From Callipepla californica brunnescens (taxonomy: Eukaryota > Chordata > Aves > Galliformes > Odontophoridae), in assembly GCA_023055505.1 (NCBI GenBank), contig JALIRH010000002.1:17504937-17568936 (forward strand): DNA of 64,000 nt, written 5' to 3'. Below are positions 1-13,937 of this stretch, one piece after another. Position numbers and translations under genes: made by a program. The number at the start of each line of letters is the position of its first letter. Position 1 is the stretch's first letter. The notes beneath the pieces were generated by a model. The model saw only the letters and a program-made list of their open reading frames with translations. It did no database searches and had not been told where the DNA came from.

Positions 1-3000
1 CATTCTCATGTATAATTCTGCTTAAAATCCAGAAACTTTTTCCTCTTAAACTGCTAAATCTGTTCCACAGTTAAACAAGAAAAGAAAAAAAAGACTTGAA
101 TATTATTCCCTTTGGGATTCCTCTGCTCCCCTTTCCTTATCCCTCTCCTCTCCTCCTTTTGTACATTGCCAAGGAAGGATAGAAGGGTCTTAATTAAACA
201 GAGGAATTAAATTCTTGTGCTTAATTTTAAATTTTCAGAATGTGCTGCTAGCCCAAAAATATTAAAACAATAGTAATAATAAGATATTGCTTTCAGACCA
301 CTCTGAAATACAAGAGAAAATAAGTGAGCACAGACTATTGTCCAAACTGAAGACATAGCGGTGAACACACTCATTCATTGCTTGCATTTTCAATAACACT
401 TTTTTCATTCATCCTTTTCCTCTTCTCCTGTTTTCTGCAACACTTCATGACTACTGAGAACACGTCATTAATAACTGATACAAAGAATCACGCATGTGCA
501 TATAGATAAACTGAGGATGACAAAATATCAACTTGCAGCTGCTCAATTGAATGCCCTATCTACACAACGGGTAATTACTTTTAATTTAATTAGGCGCCCT
601 GGTATTGTTTCTATCTCATAGATTACATTATAACATGTAATGTGTTAAAGCAGGAAGACAAACTGCAGGAAGACACAGAAAATATTACCTGTTTTGTCTA
701 GAAATACCATACTTTAATGCTTCTGTAAGCACTTACTGCTCATTGACAGTGATCAGCTCTTGCATCCTGCTCTTTTTTTGGTAATTTTGTACATTCAATG
801 CAATCAAATTAACAGGATTTGGAAAGACACATTTTAGCTTTGTAGAAGTAACATAAATTGATATATATATACATGTATGGCAAAATTTTCACAGATTTTA
901 AAGCTCAGAAAAAACGGAAAATTCTAATATAAACTTCAATCAACTGCAGAGGGGATAATCAAGCTCACAGAGCAAAATGTATGATTTACAGAAATCAGTT
1001 TCAAGACTAAAATAATTTTATGTTAAATACACTGGAGCAAATTTCCTATGGGTAAAAATGGAAATAGTTTCATCATCACTTACTCACACATCACAAGATA
1101 TACTAGTTCTTAGGAGAACAGCAAACAGAATGAAACAATAGTCCCTAAAACCTGAAAAAATTTAGAGACATTCGCACAACTGGACAGATTTTAGTGCAGT
1201 GACTCTGCCTCTTGCGGGGTTTGCTAATCTTTCACCTATTAGGATACTCAGGTGTTTTGGTAAAACCTATTTCTGCGCTCAAAGTACAGTCTGTGATTTT
1301 AACATATAAAAGTCCCTGTTTTTCCCTCTACTTTCTTGTTCTGTGTTCGTTTTCTCTAGCTTAATCAGCAAAATCCCAATTAAAACGTCTATTACTGTTT
1401 TGTTTTCCTACTATGTTGGACAAACTGATCTAATGAAATTATTCCTGAAGACTTTGGCTAGAATCTGGACCTTCTCTTCCTCCTCATCTCCCCATTCCAG
1501 TATTAAACATCCTTCAGGGCTGTTAAAGGAAGACAAACAGAGGGAAGAATCTAGTTCATGCTAGATTGCCAGCCCAGATTAGTCTCCATCATATTTGCAG
1601 TGGAAATACCTGGTGTGTTTTTTTTAAACTGTTTAATAATTGGTGACATTGGCTTTTCAAAGTCCTTTTGCCTTTATAGCAAATGTTAGAAATGCTTTTT
1701 TGTAGGCTGACTTGTTCCAAACACAAGCTTGAATTTTCCTCATCTTATACTATAAAATAAGAGTTATCCTGATACCCTGATACTAGCGTTCTGGATGTAC
1801 AATTAACAATAAACATATTTCCTATAATATGGTCAAATTCTGACCTTGAATTATTTTTTTTTCATGCATTCAAATGAGAATGAGGGTAGCTTACAATTTA
1901 TACTTTAAGAACCATAGCTAAACCACCAGGGTTTCACTAGTGCTTCTCTTTGTAAATTGTTCTGTGTATTGAGCAACTTCAGTTCTCCAAGGTAGATGCA
2001 TATGTATAAATCAAAATATGAGCTCACAAATTATGTACAGGAAGTATTACGCATATTGTGAGTTTTAGAAGTAGCAAAACACCAGCCCTTAACACTGATG
2101 TCACTAATTAAGTGTGTTCAGGAATAATTAGAACAAATATTTTGTTTCAAGACATCAATTTAAAGTTGAAGCATTTTAAACCCTCACACACCCCTTACTC
2201 TCAAAGAAAGAAAATTCCATATGAAACCAACCAAACAGTAAGAATAACAAAATATGCCAGCAGCTGTACGTCACATACCTTCTACTAAAAAGATTAATCC
2301 TCTAATAATAGCTTTGTGAATTTGCTCTGAAATTAAGCGAATGATTCATGCATCTTGGCAATCCTGTCCTAAATCTGAAGTTTTGTTCCTGGAGTCGCTC
2401 ATAGCACTAGCTACGTAATACGTAACAATATTCTTGGTAAAGGAGTGATATTTTTTCTAAGCTTGTAAAAGTATAAGAGATTAATTCTTTTCATTCAGAC
2501 ACTTTAAAATAGCAGGACACTGAGGGATATGAATTCCAGAACATCCTGATGAAGAGTGCTATCCTTCCCTGAGATGAGTGTGTTGGAAGACTGATAAAGC
2601 CCTGCAAACAGGAGATAGTGATACTAACTGACAAACTTAGACCTTTCACAGCTGTGCTGGCATCACAAGACATCATAATTCTTCAGAGACTAAGACTAAT
2701 TAACAGAAAGAGATGAAGACCCAGGGCCCAGGTTTAATGGGAAGTTCAGAGCCACTTTGCTGAGTCTGAACCCAAATGTCATCAGTAAAAGTCTTGGAAG
2801 CTGGTCTTGGCAGGAATTATCACACGCAGATTTCTGAGGACATTTTCCTTCTCCCATACTTTAATTCCTGTTTAAATCCTGACTGGCTGAAGTGTTCCAG
2901 AAGGTGGCAATAGGTCTGTCTGTTTAACCTGACTGTCTTTGCCTACTTAAAATCAAGGTTATTCTTGAATGAAGCATTGAAATTTTAGACTGTTCTGCTT

Positions 3001-6000
3001 AAGAGGGATGAAAAATGAACCAGGTTTGAAAGGGCTGATAATGCTACCTTGTTGTAATCCTCTCAGTAATAAGCATTTATTTATATCAGGGGAGAACACT
3101 GTATACATAACTGTACAAAATTTCACCTCAGTATGAATCTATGGAAATAGACTGGAACTACTTGCAAAACTAGTAACTAGTTAACATTGTAGAAACTGCA
3201 TACTCTGTTATTGTGGACTAGTCCATTCAATCTGCAGAAAGTGCTCCTATTCTCTCAGCTCACCATTTAATTTCTCTCAGTTGTTCCATCTAAACACACT
3301 CGGGCCTGCTCCTGGGCATTCACCACCAGTTGTATAACTTTAAGGTGAAATTTAAATGTCTTGAGTGTTGGTTTCACTAGGATGAAAGGACCACGGACTA
3401 AGTCCTGTGAACACCCTGCTTCACGTTTTGCCACTGCCCATGCACCAGCCTCAGCCTGTTGCTAACCATACAGTGTCATAGCTTCATATCATCCTAGTTG
3501 CTTCTAACTGAAAATAGAATTATATTTTATGGTATATTTCAGCAGGATACCTATGGCCTGAAAATTGCATTACTTGTCACGGCTGGGGGACAGTTGCCCT
3601 AGACCAAGTGGACAGTATTTTTTACAACTTGGTATGTAGGTAAGGAATTGTTCCTACAACATTGTAGATGCAGGTGAAAATTATGAAACACTAAAGAAAA
3701 TCCATCTTGTCATTTTCTTAATTAGTCCATGCTCCTTATCATTAATGAAAGTCATCTCCAAGGCAGCTATTGGTTTTGTCTATGCTAGCACGTATCACTA
3801 CAGTAATGGATGCAGGCAACAACAGTTTTTTTCAGTTACAGTGTTCATTCCAATGTTTCATGGTGAGTTAGCTTCGGCCTTCCAGACAGACAGAGCACCT
3901 TACAGTAGCTGGAGCACACTAGGGTAGTCCTGGAGAGGCTCTTCTGTTTACTTTTCTCCAGAGTATGTTCCAGTGTTTCTGAACTTAAATATGTTATCAC
4001 AGCAGTGCCACCAGCATGGCTGATGGGATCATCTAGGTGCTGAGGTGGGGCTGCTGGGGGCAGCTAGAACAGTCTGGAACTGTCTGGAACCAGCTGTATT
4101 CAGCATGAGACTGCCCTGGCCTGTGCTTGCAGAGGCCTCTCCAGCTGCTAAAACCTGGAAATTGACACCCAGTACCAGAAATTATTAACTGGCGCTAAAA
4201 ATTCTGAAAATAATCACTGCAGCTTTTACCTTTGGTCCTTGGCCAGACTCATTTTGAAAAGTAACGATGATCCTATTCCCAAAGCATATAATTTCCCTTT
4301 ATCCATATTTCAAATCTTTCCAGGCTGACTACTGAAATGAATGAGAAATGGAGACATCTCTGACTGTAATGATAGCTAATCTTATGGCTGAGATTGAGCT
4401 ATCACAAGCATTACTGATCAAAGTAGACATTAATGTTGTGGTTTTTATCAATTGTTTTTGCTCCCATGCATCATAAAGTTCTGAAGCTTCTCTTTCTGTG
4501 AATTAACGAATATTATACTGACTTTGCCCCAGCTCCTCTGATAGGCTCCAGAGATAACAATAGGTAATTGTTCCTAATTTCAGGGTTTTAATCCTTTAAC
4601 CTTTCTTATTCAGTTCCTGTGTAAAACTGGTGGGATGGCCAAATCTTCAACCCATGGATTATACACTACATGTCTCATTTTCCATAAGAGTTCAGAAAAT
4701 AGTCTTTCTCTACCTAAGTATCTGAATGAGAATTGGAAAAAAAATAATACAAAAAGAAAATTGTCCAGATATAACTGCATGTAAGATGAAAATAGCATTT
4801 GGAGAAGCATAGAAAACCACCAACAGCAAAACACATCTTCTCATTGAACATGGTCAATCACAGTCACAGGAACTGAAACATTTCTTCTGGTCAAGCACAT
4901 CTAAAAATCTTCAGTGTCCCAAAACACTAGTGTTGCTAAGCCAGGAAAAAATTATCTTCTTATCTATGTCTGAATTTATTGTTCAGATTGTTCAGATTGC
5001 TCATGTTGTTGTTAAAATTTATTATTTATCCAGCAGTGAGCAACTAAGCCGTGCCCTCCTTATCAACTCGCTTAGAGTTACAAAAATATCACAAAAGGAG
5101 ATATGCAAACAGTAAGCCATTCAACTTTGAACAAAATACTTTATTAGGAGAAGTCTCTGGAAACTACTCCTACCCTGAGCCTATTAAGTTGTGCAACAAA
5201 ATACTGAATAACCCTATCAAACAGAAAAAAAGCACTACCAGTGGGATTAAAGATACTGGAACAGAGGTTTGAAATCAAGCAAAAGTAAAATTAGCATCTG
5301 AAAAGGTCAAGAGATCCCTTAAGAAAAATAAATAAATAAAAAATGTCAGGACCAGATGTTATCTGTAGTTTCTGGCTTCAGTATTTGTCTTCTTGCACCC
5401 CAAACTGTCACAGAACTCAGGACAGATCTCTTGGTAGTAATCATGAGGATTCATATCAAAATAGTGTTAATTATGGAAAACAAAAGCATGGGCCATCAAG
5501 TATGCCCAGCTCCTATACAATCACAACTCTCAACCATGCACAAGCGGCTAACATTGATTATGTCAGAGCAAATCTGTAATTACATGTGGGAATGAAAAAA
5601 GAATCACAGGATGCAAAAGAGATACCAGTAATTTTGGGGAACAACTTCTGATTGGCATGTTGGTTACGTGGACTGCCAGAACCAGAAAATCCCAAGACAG
5701 TACCCAAAGACTGTGAGATTTTTTATTTCTCCCTCGTACTTCAATAAACTATTAAGAATATATAGCACTACATGAACATTATTCTTAAAAAATAAAACTA
5801 TCTTGAAGACAGATCTCACCCTCCAGGATTACAACTTACACCTTGTACATAATGCCTGAGAAAATTTCCTGGGGAACTTTTTATCACTCCAATTTTTATA
5901 ATTTGCATTTTGCCATTATTCAACCTTCAAAGGAAAATTTGAATGAAAATTCAGTGCACTTTACAAAATAGTACTAATAACCACTGCACATATAAATAAT

Positions 6001-7464
6001 GTCAGATGATTACTAGGTCTATTACTATTACTATTCTAACCTCATTAAGATCAGCAATCACATAGCTCAAGTTGCAAGAAATTATTTACATTTAACACCT
6101 GAGGAAGTCAGTGAGCAGTTAACTCTCAGATAAAAATAGCACCTTGAAAGCCAAATAGCAGAAATATCCTATCCTCAAGGTAAATAATTCTATGCCTCAT
6201 CCTGACTGCATGTTGCGTGGTATTGTTTTAATAAAAACAGAGGTAGTTGGAAGAATAAGAAGAAAAGTTACTTACTATATAACAAGCATCACATCCGAAG
6301 CCAGATGTAAAAATATTAAATATACTCTGGAGGAAAGCTGGAGGATGTCTGAAAAACTTGTGCTTAGAGTTACTTCTCTAATAAACCTTTAAGTTATTGG
6401 GTAAGGGAGTAATTGTGGAAGATGAATGAAAAAAAAATCCTAGCGAGAAAAAAGTCAGTTTTAGAGGCAGTAGGCCCTGATACCGGGAATGAGTGAAGAG
6501 ACATTAAAATGTCAATAAAGACTCTTCTGGGTAAGATAAAATCGTTCACTGCAGTCCTGGCTTTAGTTGCACACTGTCTCTTTACATACAAAGGGAGGAG
6601 GGATATCACACAAGAAAGACTATAAAACATAATGCCATATTGCATTTGGCACAATGTGTAAACCACAGATAGCATCAGCATTGCCCTTCACTATGATCTG
6701 TGTGGCCAATATTCCCCTCCTAGACATCACAAACAATGAGATCAGTAGCCTGATTTACTGACAAATGAAGGAAAAAGAGAAGAACCTTAGGGATCCTCTA
6801 TCTAGATAAATCAATAAAAGGCAGAAAAACAGATTCCAGAGATCCTCATCATCATTATCAACACTGTCTGCTTGTATGCTTAATGTAAAACAGAAAAGAA
6901 AGTACAGTTTATATATTTAAGCACAACCACTGTGAATATTAGCCTTCAGGAGAGCAAAGAAAAGTACATGAAGGGGAGCAATCAGAGGAGTGTTTATTTT
7001 ATGTTTTCTGGTTCAGCCTAAAACCCCTACACAACCTGACCTGAGCAATGGCTTGAACATTTCCGAAAGTAAAACTTGCTGGGCTAGAATATATTCTTGT
7101 TTATACAAGCAGAGATCTCAGCAGTGCAGTGTAGTTCAGATTGTGGCTGTGTTCTATTTCTCCAGCATCACTTTCAGGCAATCCTTCCTCTTCTACAACC
7201 TGAGAAGAAATCATTTCATCTAGCAGAAAATGATACAGTTGCTCATGTTTCTCAGTGTCTTCCTACATGCAATTTACCTAATGCCAATAGATTTGAAGGC
7301 ACAAATACATACACAATGGATTACTGCTGAATGTGTCTGAGCCCACTTTGAAAGGTATTACCTAGTACAGTGGCATAGTATGGCCAGTAGAAGACTCTTG
7401 ACTGGGTCCAGGTTTGTGGAATCAAGAAGAATTCAATGTTCACTGTGTCATCATTTTATGAACA
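1..7464. other. AT-rich unique sequence, no gene seen
   Basis: No reading frame here resembles a known protein, and the open frames are short and of random composition. Small structures seen: a 7-bp inverted repeat (ATTACAT at 622-628, ATGTAAT at 635-641) beside a TAATTA-rich patch, and a 10-bp near-perfect tandem pair (AGTCTGGAAC/TGTCTGGAAC) at 4071-4090 inside a locally GC-rich stretch (about 4000-4160). Around 5340 a short stretch recalls the start of a CR1-type RT domain, but too weakly to call. Most probably intergenic or intronic. Confidence 0.6.
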
Positions 7465-7508
7465 AGAAAAAAACAAAAACAAACAAACAAACAAACAAAC
7501 AAAAAAAC
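7465..7508. repeat. (AAAC)n microsatellite
   Basis: An A-rich run leads into at least six tandem AAAC units, then an A tract. It is a simple repeat of the kind often left by a poly-A tail, but no retrotransposon body is recognisable on either side. Confidence 0.9.
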
Positions 7509-8273
7509 TTGTGGAAAGGAAAAGAATGTAGTTAATTAATAAACTTTCTGTCATTTTTTGTCACCTTTTTCAATTTAAGATTTAAAAGTGAAGGGTTTTT
7601 TTAATTAAGACTTCATTGTTTTATAGGACAGATTCCATGAAATTATATAATAAATAATAGAAACAATGCCAGGATCTAAAAAATAAAGGAAATACCACAT
7701 TTTATAAATAGAATGTAATAGACTTCAAAATGTCTGGTTCTTTTTTTGGCTTTGCTTCTAATCCTTTGCAAAACTCACTGAGTTATAAGGAGTCTCCAAG
7801 GTCTGTAGTGCAAATAGTAACATTCCTGCTATGTTCTTGTAAGCTAATTCTCTTTCCGTCTAACAAATTTCACACAAGGTAACACTTTGTAGTTAACACC
7901 ATAGATATCTAGGTGTGAGACTGATGTTATCTTACTTCAGTTGTCTGAAAACTGATGTAACTTTTTAATTCAAAGGGTTTTGTAACCACCTTGGGTTTTT
8001 CCCTGTTCTGATAGTAATTCTGGCATTTATGTAAGTGATTCATTCCATTGCCATTGTATTAGGTTCAGGCATAATAAAATGTTTTTGGATCACACCTAGA
8101 AGTTGTAATAAGACACTGTCCTTGGCTTTTTTTCACTCCTAATTCTCTCTCTTTTTTCTTATTCTTCTTTTCCACTGTAGTTCAACCTCTGGAAACACAA
8201 AAACCTATAAACTATATAAACAGACAGGTGCAGTTTCTCTGTGAATAATAACCAACAGCTCTCTTTGGTTTTG
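7509..8273. other. AT-rich unique sequence, nothing recognised
   Basis: No open frame of interest, no repeat match and no RNA gene seen. It separates the (AAAC)n run from the small exon-like frame on the minus strand. Confidence 0.5.
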
Positions 8274-8426
8274 TCAGATTTCTACCTGTTTGGTGGTTCC
8301 ATCAGCATCACAGCTCTCGTCTGACTTGCTCTTCACTGTAATCCTAATGGGCAATTTCAGGCTCGTGATGAAGAGGAAGACAAACAGGCAAATGTCTGTA
8401 AGCACGCAAGCTTGAAGGGGTTTCAT
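8274..8426 (-). CDS. Unidentified 50-codon exon-like open frame
   Basis: On the minus strand an ATG at 8426-8424 opens 50 codons ending in TGA at 8276-8274. A purine lies at -3 of the ATG (GCAATGA context). The predicted peptide starts MKPLQACVLTDICLFVFLF. Residues 8-20 are strongly hydrophobic, then come basic residues (IRITVKSKS) and an acidic/polar stretch (DESCDADGTTKQ), as in a signal peptide or signal anchor followed by mature sequence. At residue 47 the DNA reads CAG|GTAGAA, a good splice-donor match, so the frame may be a first coding exon ending at 8286. A possible acceptor (TGCTTACAG|AC, around 8396) has a poor pyrimidine tract, which favours a first exon. I do not recognise the protein, no partner exon was found, and chance cannot be excluded. 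Confidence 0.3.
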   Translation of the reverse strand: MKPLQACVLTDICLFVFLFITSLKLPIRITVKSKSDESCDADGTTKQVEI

Positions 8427-11400
8427 TGCCAGCTCATTATAGCTCCACTAATGAGATTTCCATCCAATTTGTGGGATAGCAAAGCTCAACTCAAAAAAAG
8501 GACAGAGCTACCAATGCAGTAGGATTAGTATGCCTTATTAAAAAAAATAACCTTTGTTAAATCAGGAAGCAGTGGTTAGGGCAGCATCCTTATATTCTGG
8601 CACAATACAAAAACAATTGCTGGATTATTTACATTATACTCATCAGCTTGGCATAATAGCTGAAGTGATGTAAAATTCATGCAATTCACTTAGGCAACAA
8701 TAGATAACATACTTCATGTATGAAAAGTGTAGTATGTAAGAATTTTGCTATTAAATAAAAACCACTATTGTTTGCAAAAAATGCTTTTAGAATGAGGATG
8801 AGGATGAATATAGTAAATATCAAAAAGAATAAACTCTGTGGCACTGAAATAGAATCCTTTGAGGACACACAGAGGTATTCTCCAGTTATTATAACCAGTA
8901 TTCTTGGTTACACACAAGGGACTGATACGTTAAAAAGAAGAACAGATTTTAGAAAATTTTAAAGTTTCTTTTAGATTCATCCAGAGGTGTGCCACCTGCA
9001 CTCCATGACTGCTGAACTCCAAATCTCAAACAAAGTGGTATTTATTATTTGTTCAATGTATAATTATTACTTCTGATTAATCCCATCTCTCTACGTAAAT
9101 CCCCTTGAAATACAGACCTACAACTTCAAATCCTGAACTTAATAAAAAAATTACTTAATTATCCAAATATGCAGCTATTATAAATTTCAATAGACCTTTT
9201 ATAAGCAGGGGTTGAACAAGTAGCTTGATTGAAGGTAGTTATAATTTTTTTCATACCTACCAGAAGTAGATCTTAGCTCCCTACACTGTATTACCTTTAC
9301 ATTCACCATGAAGCATATGGGAGTAGTTCTCTGCATTGTGAGGGCCTTGCTCTCCTGACTGAGAAGAACTAACATTTGTCCTCTCTGAATATTGCTCTGT
9401 CTCCATGGAGGCAGATATTTCTGTCTAAATCCACGTGATTTCATTTTAACTGCAAAGCACTGTAACAGGATTTTTTTTCACAGTAACAAAACCTCACTTC
9501 TGTAACCAAATGGAGTCAGCCTGGTTTAATCAGGCTATCAGTCACTCTGCAGAAACTAGAGAGGAGGCAAATATTATTTTCCATCTCCTATAAAAGCACA
9601 GAATACACCATCAAAATTTCTCAATTGCTGTTGATTGAATTTGGCATGGGACTTCCACCAGAAGGTAGAACTGTCGGACTCTGTTACTTCACCCATTGCA
9701 AATCATTTGCTAGCCACGATGGGGAAAAAGGCAAATCTACACTTAAGAATCTTTAAAATATATATATATATAGATATCATTAGACTCTGCTACTGGACTG
9801 CTAATCAATCAGCCATCAGACAATACTTATTCCAGCAGTGCAGCATCTCCAAGCCACTGCCAGTCTCATAAGGTAGGACCTCAAAGTGGCACACACATGT
9901 CCCAGTCTCTTCTTTTTTACTCATGGCACATCAGTACGAGTGACTCAGTACTCACCTGACTTGGCAAAGAATCACCCATGCTACTGACTCCCTTGGCGGC
10001 AGGGAGATGTGCAACTGGACCAAAGTTCTGCTTTCCCATGTGCAAACCATGGACTCCTTTGCAACAAATTTTATCTTCATCTTAAAGATGCTTGAGTGAT
10101 TCGGATGCTATGCAAGAAAGCTAGTAGCTCTCAGAAAGAGCAGAAATGGGGGACTTTATAATAATGTCAGTGTTTCCAAGTATTTTAGTGACACAAAATG
10201 GAACAATACTAGATTGGTGTCTAAATTAAATGGCTTAACTGCAGGCAAGTCTTGCAGGAATTGCATGTCTCATTAGAGTTCTCCTCAGGGCAAACTGCTA
10301 TCCATCTTGTTGCTTGACCCACAGATATACTGGGAGATCTATTCAATAACATATCTTATGTATTCTAAAGCTTGATTAGTTCTATTTCTACTCTGGCCCC
10401 GGGGGTTTCCAGTTTGTCCAAGTCAGACATCACAATGTTCTAGCACAGTGATACTCAAAGGGAGCTGGAGAAATGTGCTGTGAAGAGAATGACTTTCCAG
10501 GAGTCCGAAAGTAGCTCTAACATTTCTTGTACAGATAAATTCAACAGTTTCATAGTTTGATGAGGAAAGAAAGCACCACAATCTGCTTTGGCAGCATGTT
10601 TGCTGTGATTTCTGCAGTGTGTGAACACAGCAAGGAGAGTGACATGTTGAGGGGATTTCTCAGCCAAGCAGAATAAATCAGAAATAACTTCAACTCTGGT
10701 GAAAATTTTTCCTTGTCTTCAATTATAATTTCTGGATGTATTTATAAAATATAGTTGTTACAGGGCATAGTGTCACACAAAATTTAATTATTTTTTTTTC
10801 CACAAAATTTGGTCTTTCTCACATGTTAGTTTTTTTTTTTGGGTTTTTTTTTTTTTTCAATATAAATGAGGTGAAAGTCTTGGCGTGTTCCTTCTGGAAC
10901 TGAAAGAGAGAAAAAAAAATCACAACGGTGATGCAGGTTTGTGCATTGCTTTGGAATAGCAGTCTAATGACTCCCATGGTGAAAATATTCAGACATCAAA
11001 ATCTTCCTTATTCTACAGCTTTTCATAATATTTTCCTTAAAATATTTATGCTGATAGATATCTCAGGGTTTTCAATTGATCAGTAGCCTGAGAAGTATCT
11101 TAAATCAATGTAAGTGTCAAATTTTATTACTATGCTGTTATTCAATACTACATGACTGAAGGAAGTCATCAGAAGTGCATCAGTACAAATTAGCAAACAC
11201 TTCAAGGGGATTCCCGTTTTCTCCAGGAATGGAGAATATTCAGCCACTTTCCAGAAAATCCTGTGAATAGCTCATTTGAAAAATTCAATTTCTCACAGAA
11301 CTTTATGGGGGCAGACATAGCTACAGCATGCTAATATATAGTACTTCTTTAAAATAACTTTTTAAATTAAGTCCAAAGTAGGAGTCTGTGTTAAGGTACC

Positions 11401-11889
11401 CCTTAGTGAATATGTCATTGGTTCCCAACCTTTCCTTTCCTCACCTGACATTTTTTCATTTGTCCCTAGTCTCAGCTCTAAGATGACACAAAACTTTCTG
11501 CATTAACCCTCTTTGATTGTGTAAAGCATGAAAACATAAAGGGCAAATGTAAGAGTGGAATCTTTCCCTCACAAGGATTTTCCATATTATTTTTCATATT
11601 TTTTCTTGAATCAAGTCAGTTTATCCAAGGAAGGAATTAAAAATATGTAAATTAAGTTTTAAAGCAATTACGACAAGCTTTTTTTCAGTGACTACAAAAT
11701 AAAGGACAAAAAGTTCTAGCTCACAGTTCTGTGCTAAAATAAGTGCATAAACTGCTTGTCAGCTTGTCAACAGAGAATGAAAAAATGCCTTTAATATAAG
11801 CATAGTTCCCTTCTTTTCTCCACACCTGCTTTATGGACATTTTTTACATTTGGATCTTGTGATTTGTTCTCATATTAGCACAGCTTGTT
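8427..11889. other. AT-rich unique sequence with small simple repeats
   Basis: No gene or known mobile element recognised. A short TA run lies at about 9758-9773 and a T-rich tract at 10831-10858. Open frames are short and look random. Confidence 0.5.
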
Positions 11890-12155
11890 TCTTGACTGAA
11901 TTTGGTTCAACAAGCTGCCAGCAAGGCCCCTGTCCCCTTGGATGTAAGAGTCCTTGAACCCAGGACAGGAAATCCCTCTTGCAGAGCCCACAGACTGGGA
12001 CTGAGCACTGGAGGCCAGCAGAGGGTTGGAGGATGCAGCCAGACTGGGGGCTTTGGGGCTTTGGACCAGGCAGGGAAGGTGCCATGTCTGTGCCTGTGTG
12101 CAGATGACGTGCTGGACTTCCAAGGGCTGCACAGGCAGAGCTGGACTCCTGAATG
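11890..12155. other. GC-rich block of unknown origin
   Basis: About 265 bp is clearly richer in G and C than its surroundings and carries overlapping open frames of about 85 codons in several frames on both strands. That pattern comes from stop-poor GC-rich DNA and does not itself indicate a gene. No CR1, LTR or known-gene motif was recognised, no inverted ends were found, and edges are approximate. It could be an old repeat, a processed pseudogene fragment or a regulatory patch. Confidence 0.4.
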
Positions 12156-13849
12156 AGCATGCATAGTCTGGTAGTTAGAATAAACACTGGAACTTGAGAG
12201 TTAAGGAATCAGTTCCTTATACAACCGCAGGATTCCTGTGTGAGCACATTAACAATACTCATTTTTTCCAGGAATGAGAACTGTTTTAAGGGTATGTCAC
12301 ATCATTGCATTACAGAGATAACGGGGCTAGCTTTAAACAGGAAGGATAACTAGGCCTAACATGCCATTAGCCTATGTGCTAAAGTATTAGTACTGCTTCT
12401 GTTAGTCAGGCTAGCTCAGTTGTCTCTGCATTATGTTGCAGTTTGCACAGAAGTCCTGTCCTTTGTATGAGAACATCTGCTACAGATAAAACCCAAACAA
12501 AGATGAGGCTTGTAGTTATGATCATTAAACAACCACTGAGATAAATACAGTTAAGGATTCTTGTGTTTCTGGCAGATCCTTCACATTTAGGCAGCATTGC
12601 CTGTTTCACCAGTTTCACCTCAGCCCATGGCAGAGTCACACTCCTCCTCGTATTTCAGTGATCTCCCCCATTTCATGTAGACCAGCTCAGCACAGTTATG
12701 GTGATCACAGCTTGGCCAATTAAGGGAAGCAGTCAGAAACTTTTGTTAAAGTAAATGAAATTTTTGATTTCCCACTGTTTACTTCATTTGCTGCTGGGAC
12801 ATCTCCTTTATCTGACTCCTGCCAGACATTTTCAATGAGTTACAGATTTTGGGAGGTGTGCACAGAACTGCACTTGTAGTAGCTGCCTTGGGCAGAGATA
12901 GGGAAAGATGAAAGAACGAGTTTTGAGAACTCTAAGTAAAAAACAAGAACACAAACAAAAATGGCAGAGGGCTAAGCTTGAACAACACTCACAGGAATAT
13001 CCTCAACTTCATCAGCATTTAAATAGTTAACAGCTGGGGCACTTCTATTATCTTTTAGGATTCACAGTGGACAATCCAACTGAATGAACCAGTTCAGTTA
13101 CATCTCTGTTATAGATAAAATTTCAGGCTCCCTGAAGATTCAGGAAACAGTATTTTTATCAGCTCCTACCTGGTGCATGCTTTAAAAGATCACAGTGATG
13201 AGCATATGGTTGCTGTTTTTATTTTTAAAACTTTTTTGATTCAACATCAAGGAGATGATTCTGCAGCCAGTGATAATTATGCAGAGAAAATCCTGTGGCT
13301 TTAGTTTTAAACATAAAACAGTACAATAATCCCTATAAGCTCAATGACTGCAAAATCTAGGTTGCTCAGACCCACTCATCCCGACCAGTACTAATTCTGT
13401 GATCTCAGGTTGTAGGCTTTCATGGATTTGTTTTCTCCAAAATCTGACATCTCTCTCTGCCTGGAGTTATCTCAAGTGGCTCACTCCTTTCAAGTGAATG
13501 ATAAGGACAAAGCTTTATTTCTCTGTAGGAAGTTGCCTAGAAATCATCTATACAATGTTTGTATCGTAATTTCAGTTGGTGAGTTTCTTTACTCAATTTT
13601 TGAGAATTAACAAGCCCAGAAACAAACCTGACTCCTTCTTTTTACTTGCGTGATTACTGTAAGTACTGGAAGTGGTAAAGGAATACAGAAACGAAGCCAG
13701 TCATGATGATACTAAAGGACTGCTTCTAGAGCTAATGCACACACTGTTGATCTACATATGTCCTCTCTTTGTTGACCTTCTCATGCAATCGTACTTGACA
13801 AAGCTGAATCTGAATGGGTTGGGGAAGTCAAGAGGATTTAACAGGTCTT
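12156..13849. other. Unique sequence upstream of the CR1 cluster
   Basis: No gene, RNA or mobile element recognised. Open frames here do not resemble known proteins. Confidence 0.5.
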
Positions 13850-13937
13850 CACAGAATCACACAGAATCAGAGAATTGTAGGGGTTGGAAGGGACCTCCAG
13901 AGATCATCAAGTCCAACCCCCCTGCCAAAGCAGCTCC

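Noticed and set aside
4950..5600. Possible ancient CR1/L3 RT start (AAATGTCAGGACCAGATG at about 5340)
   Set aside because: Only one short block resembles the SGPDG region of RT, and the following boxes are not found in order.
11875..12187. Open frames of about 85-105 codons in several frames
   Set aside because: Simultaneous openness in many frames reflects GC-rich, stop-poor DNA, not coding; no recognisable protein.
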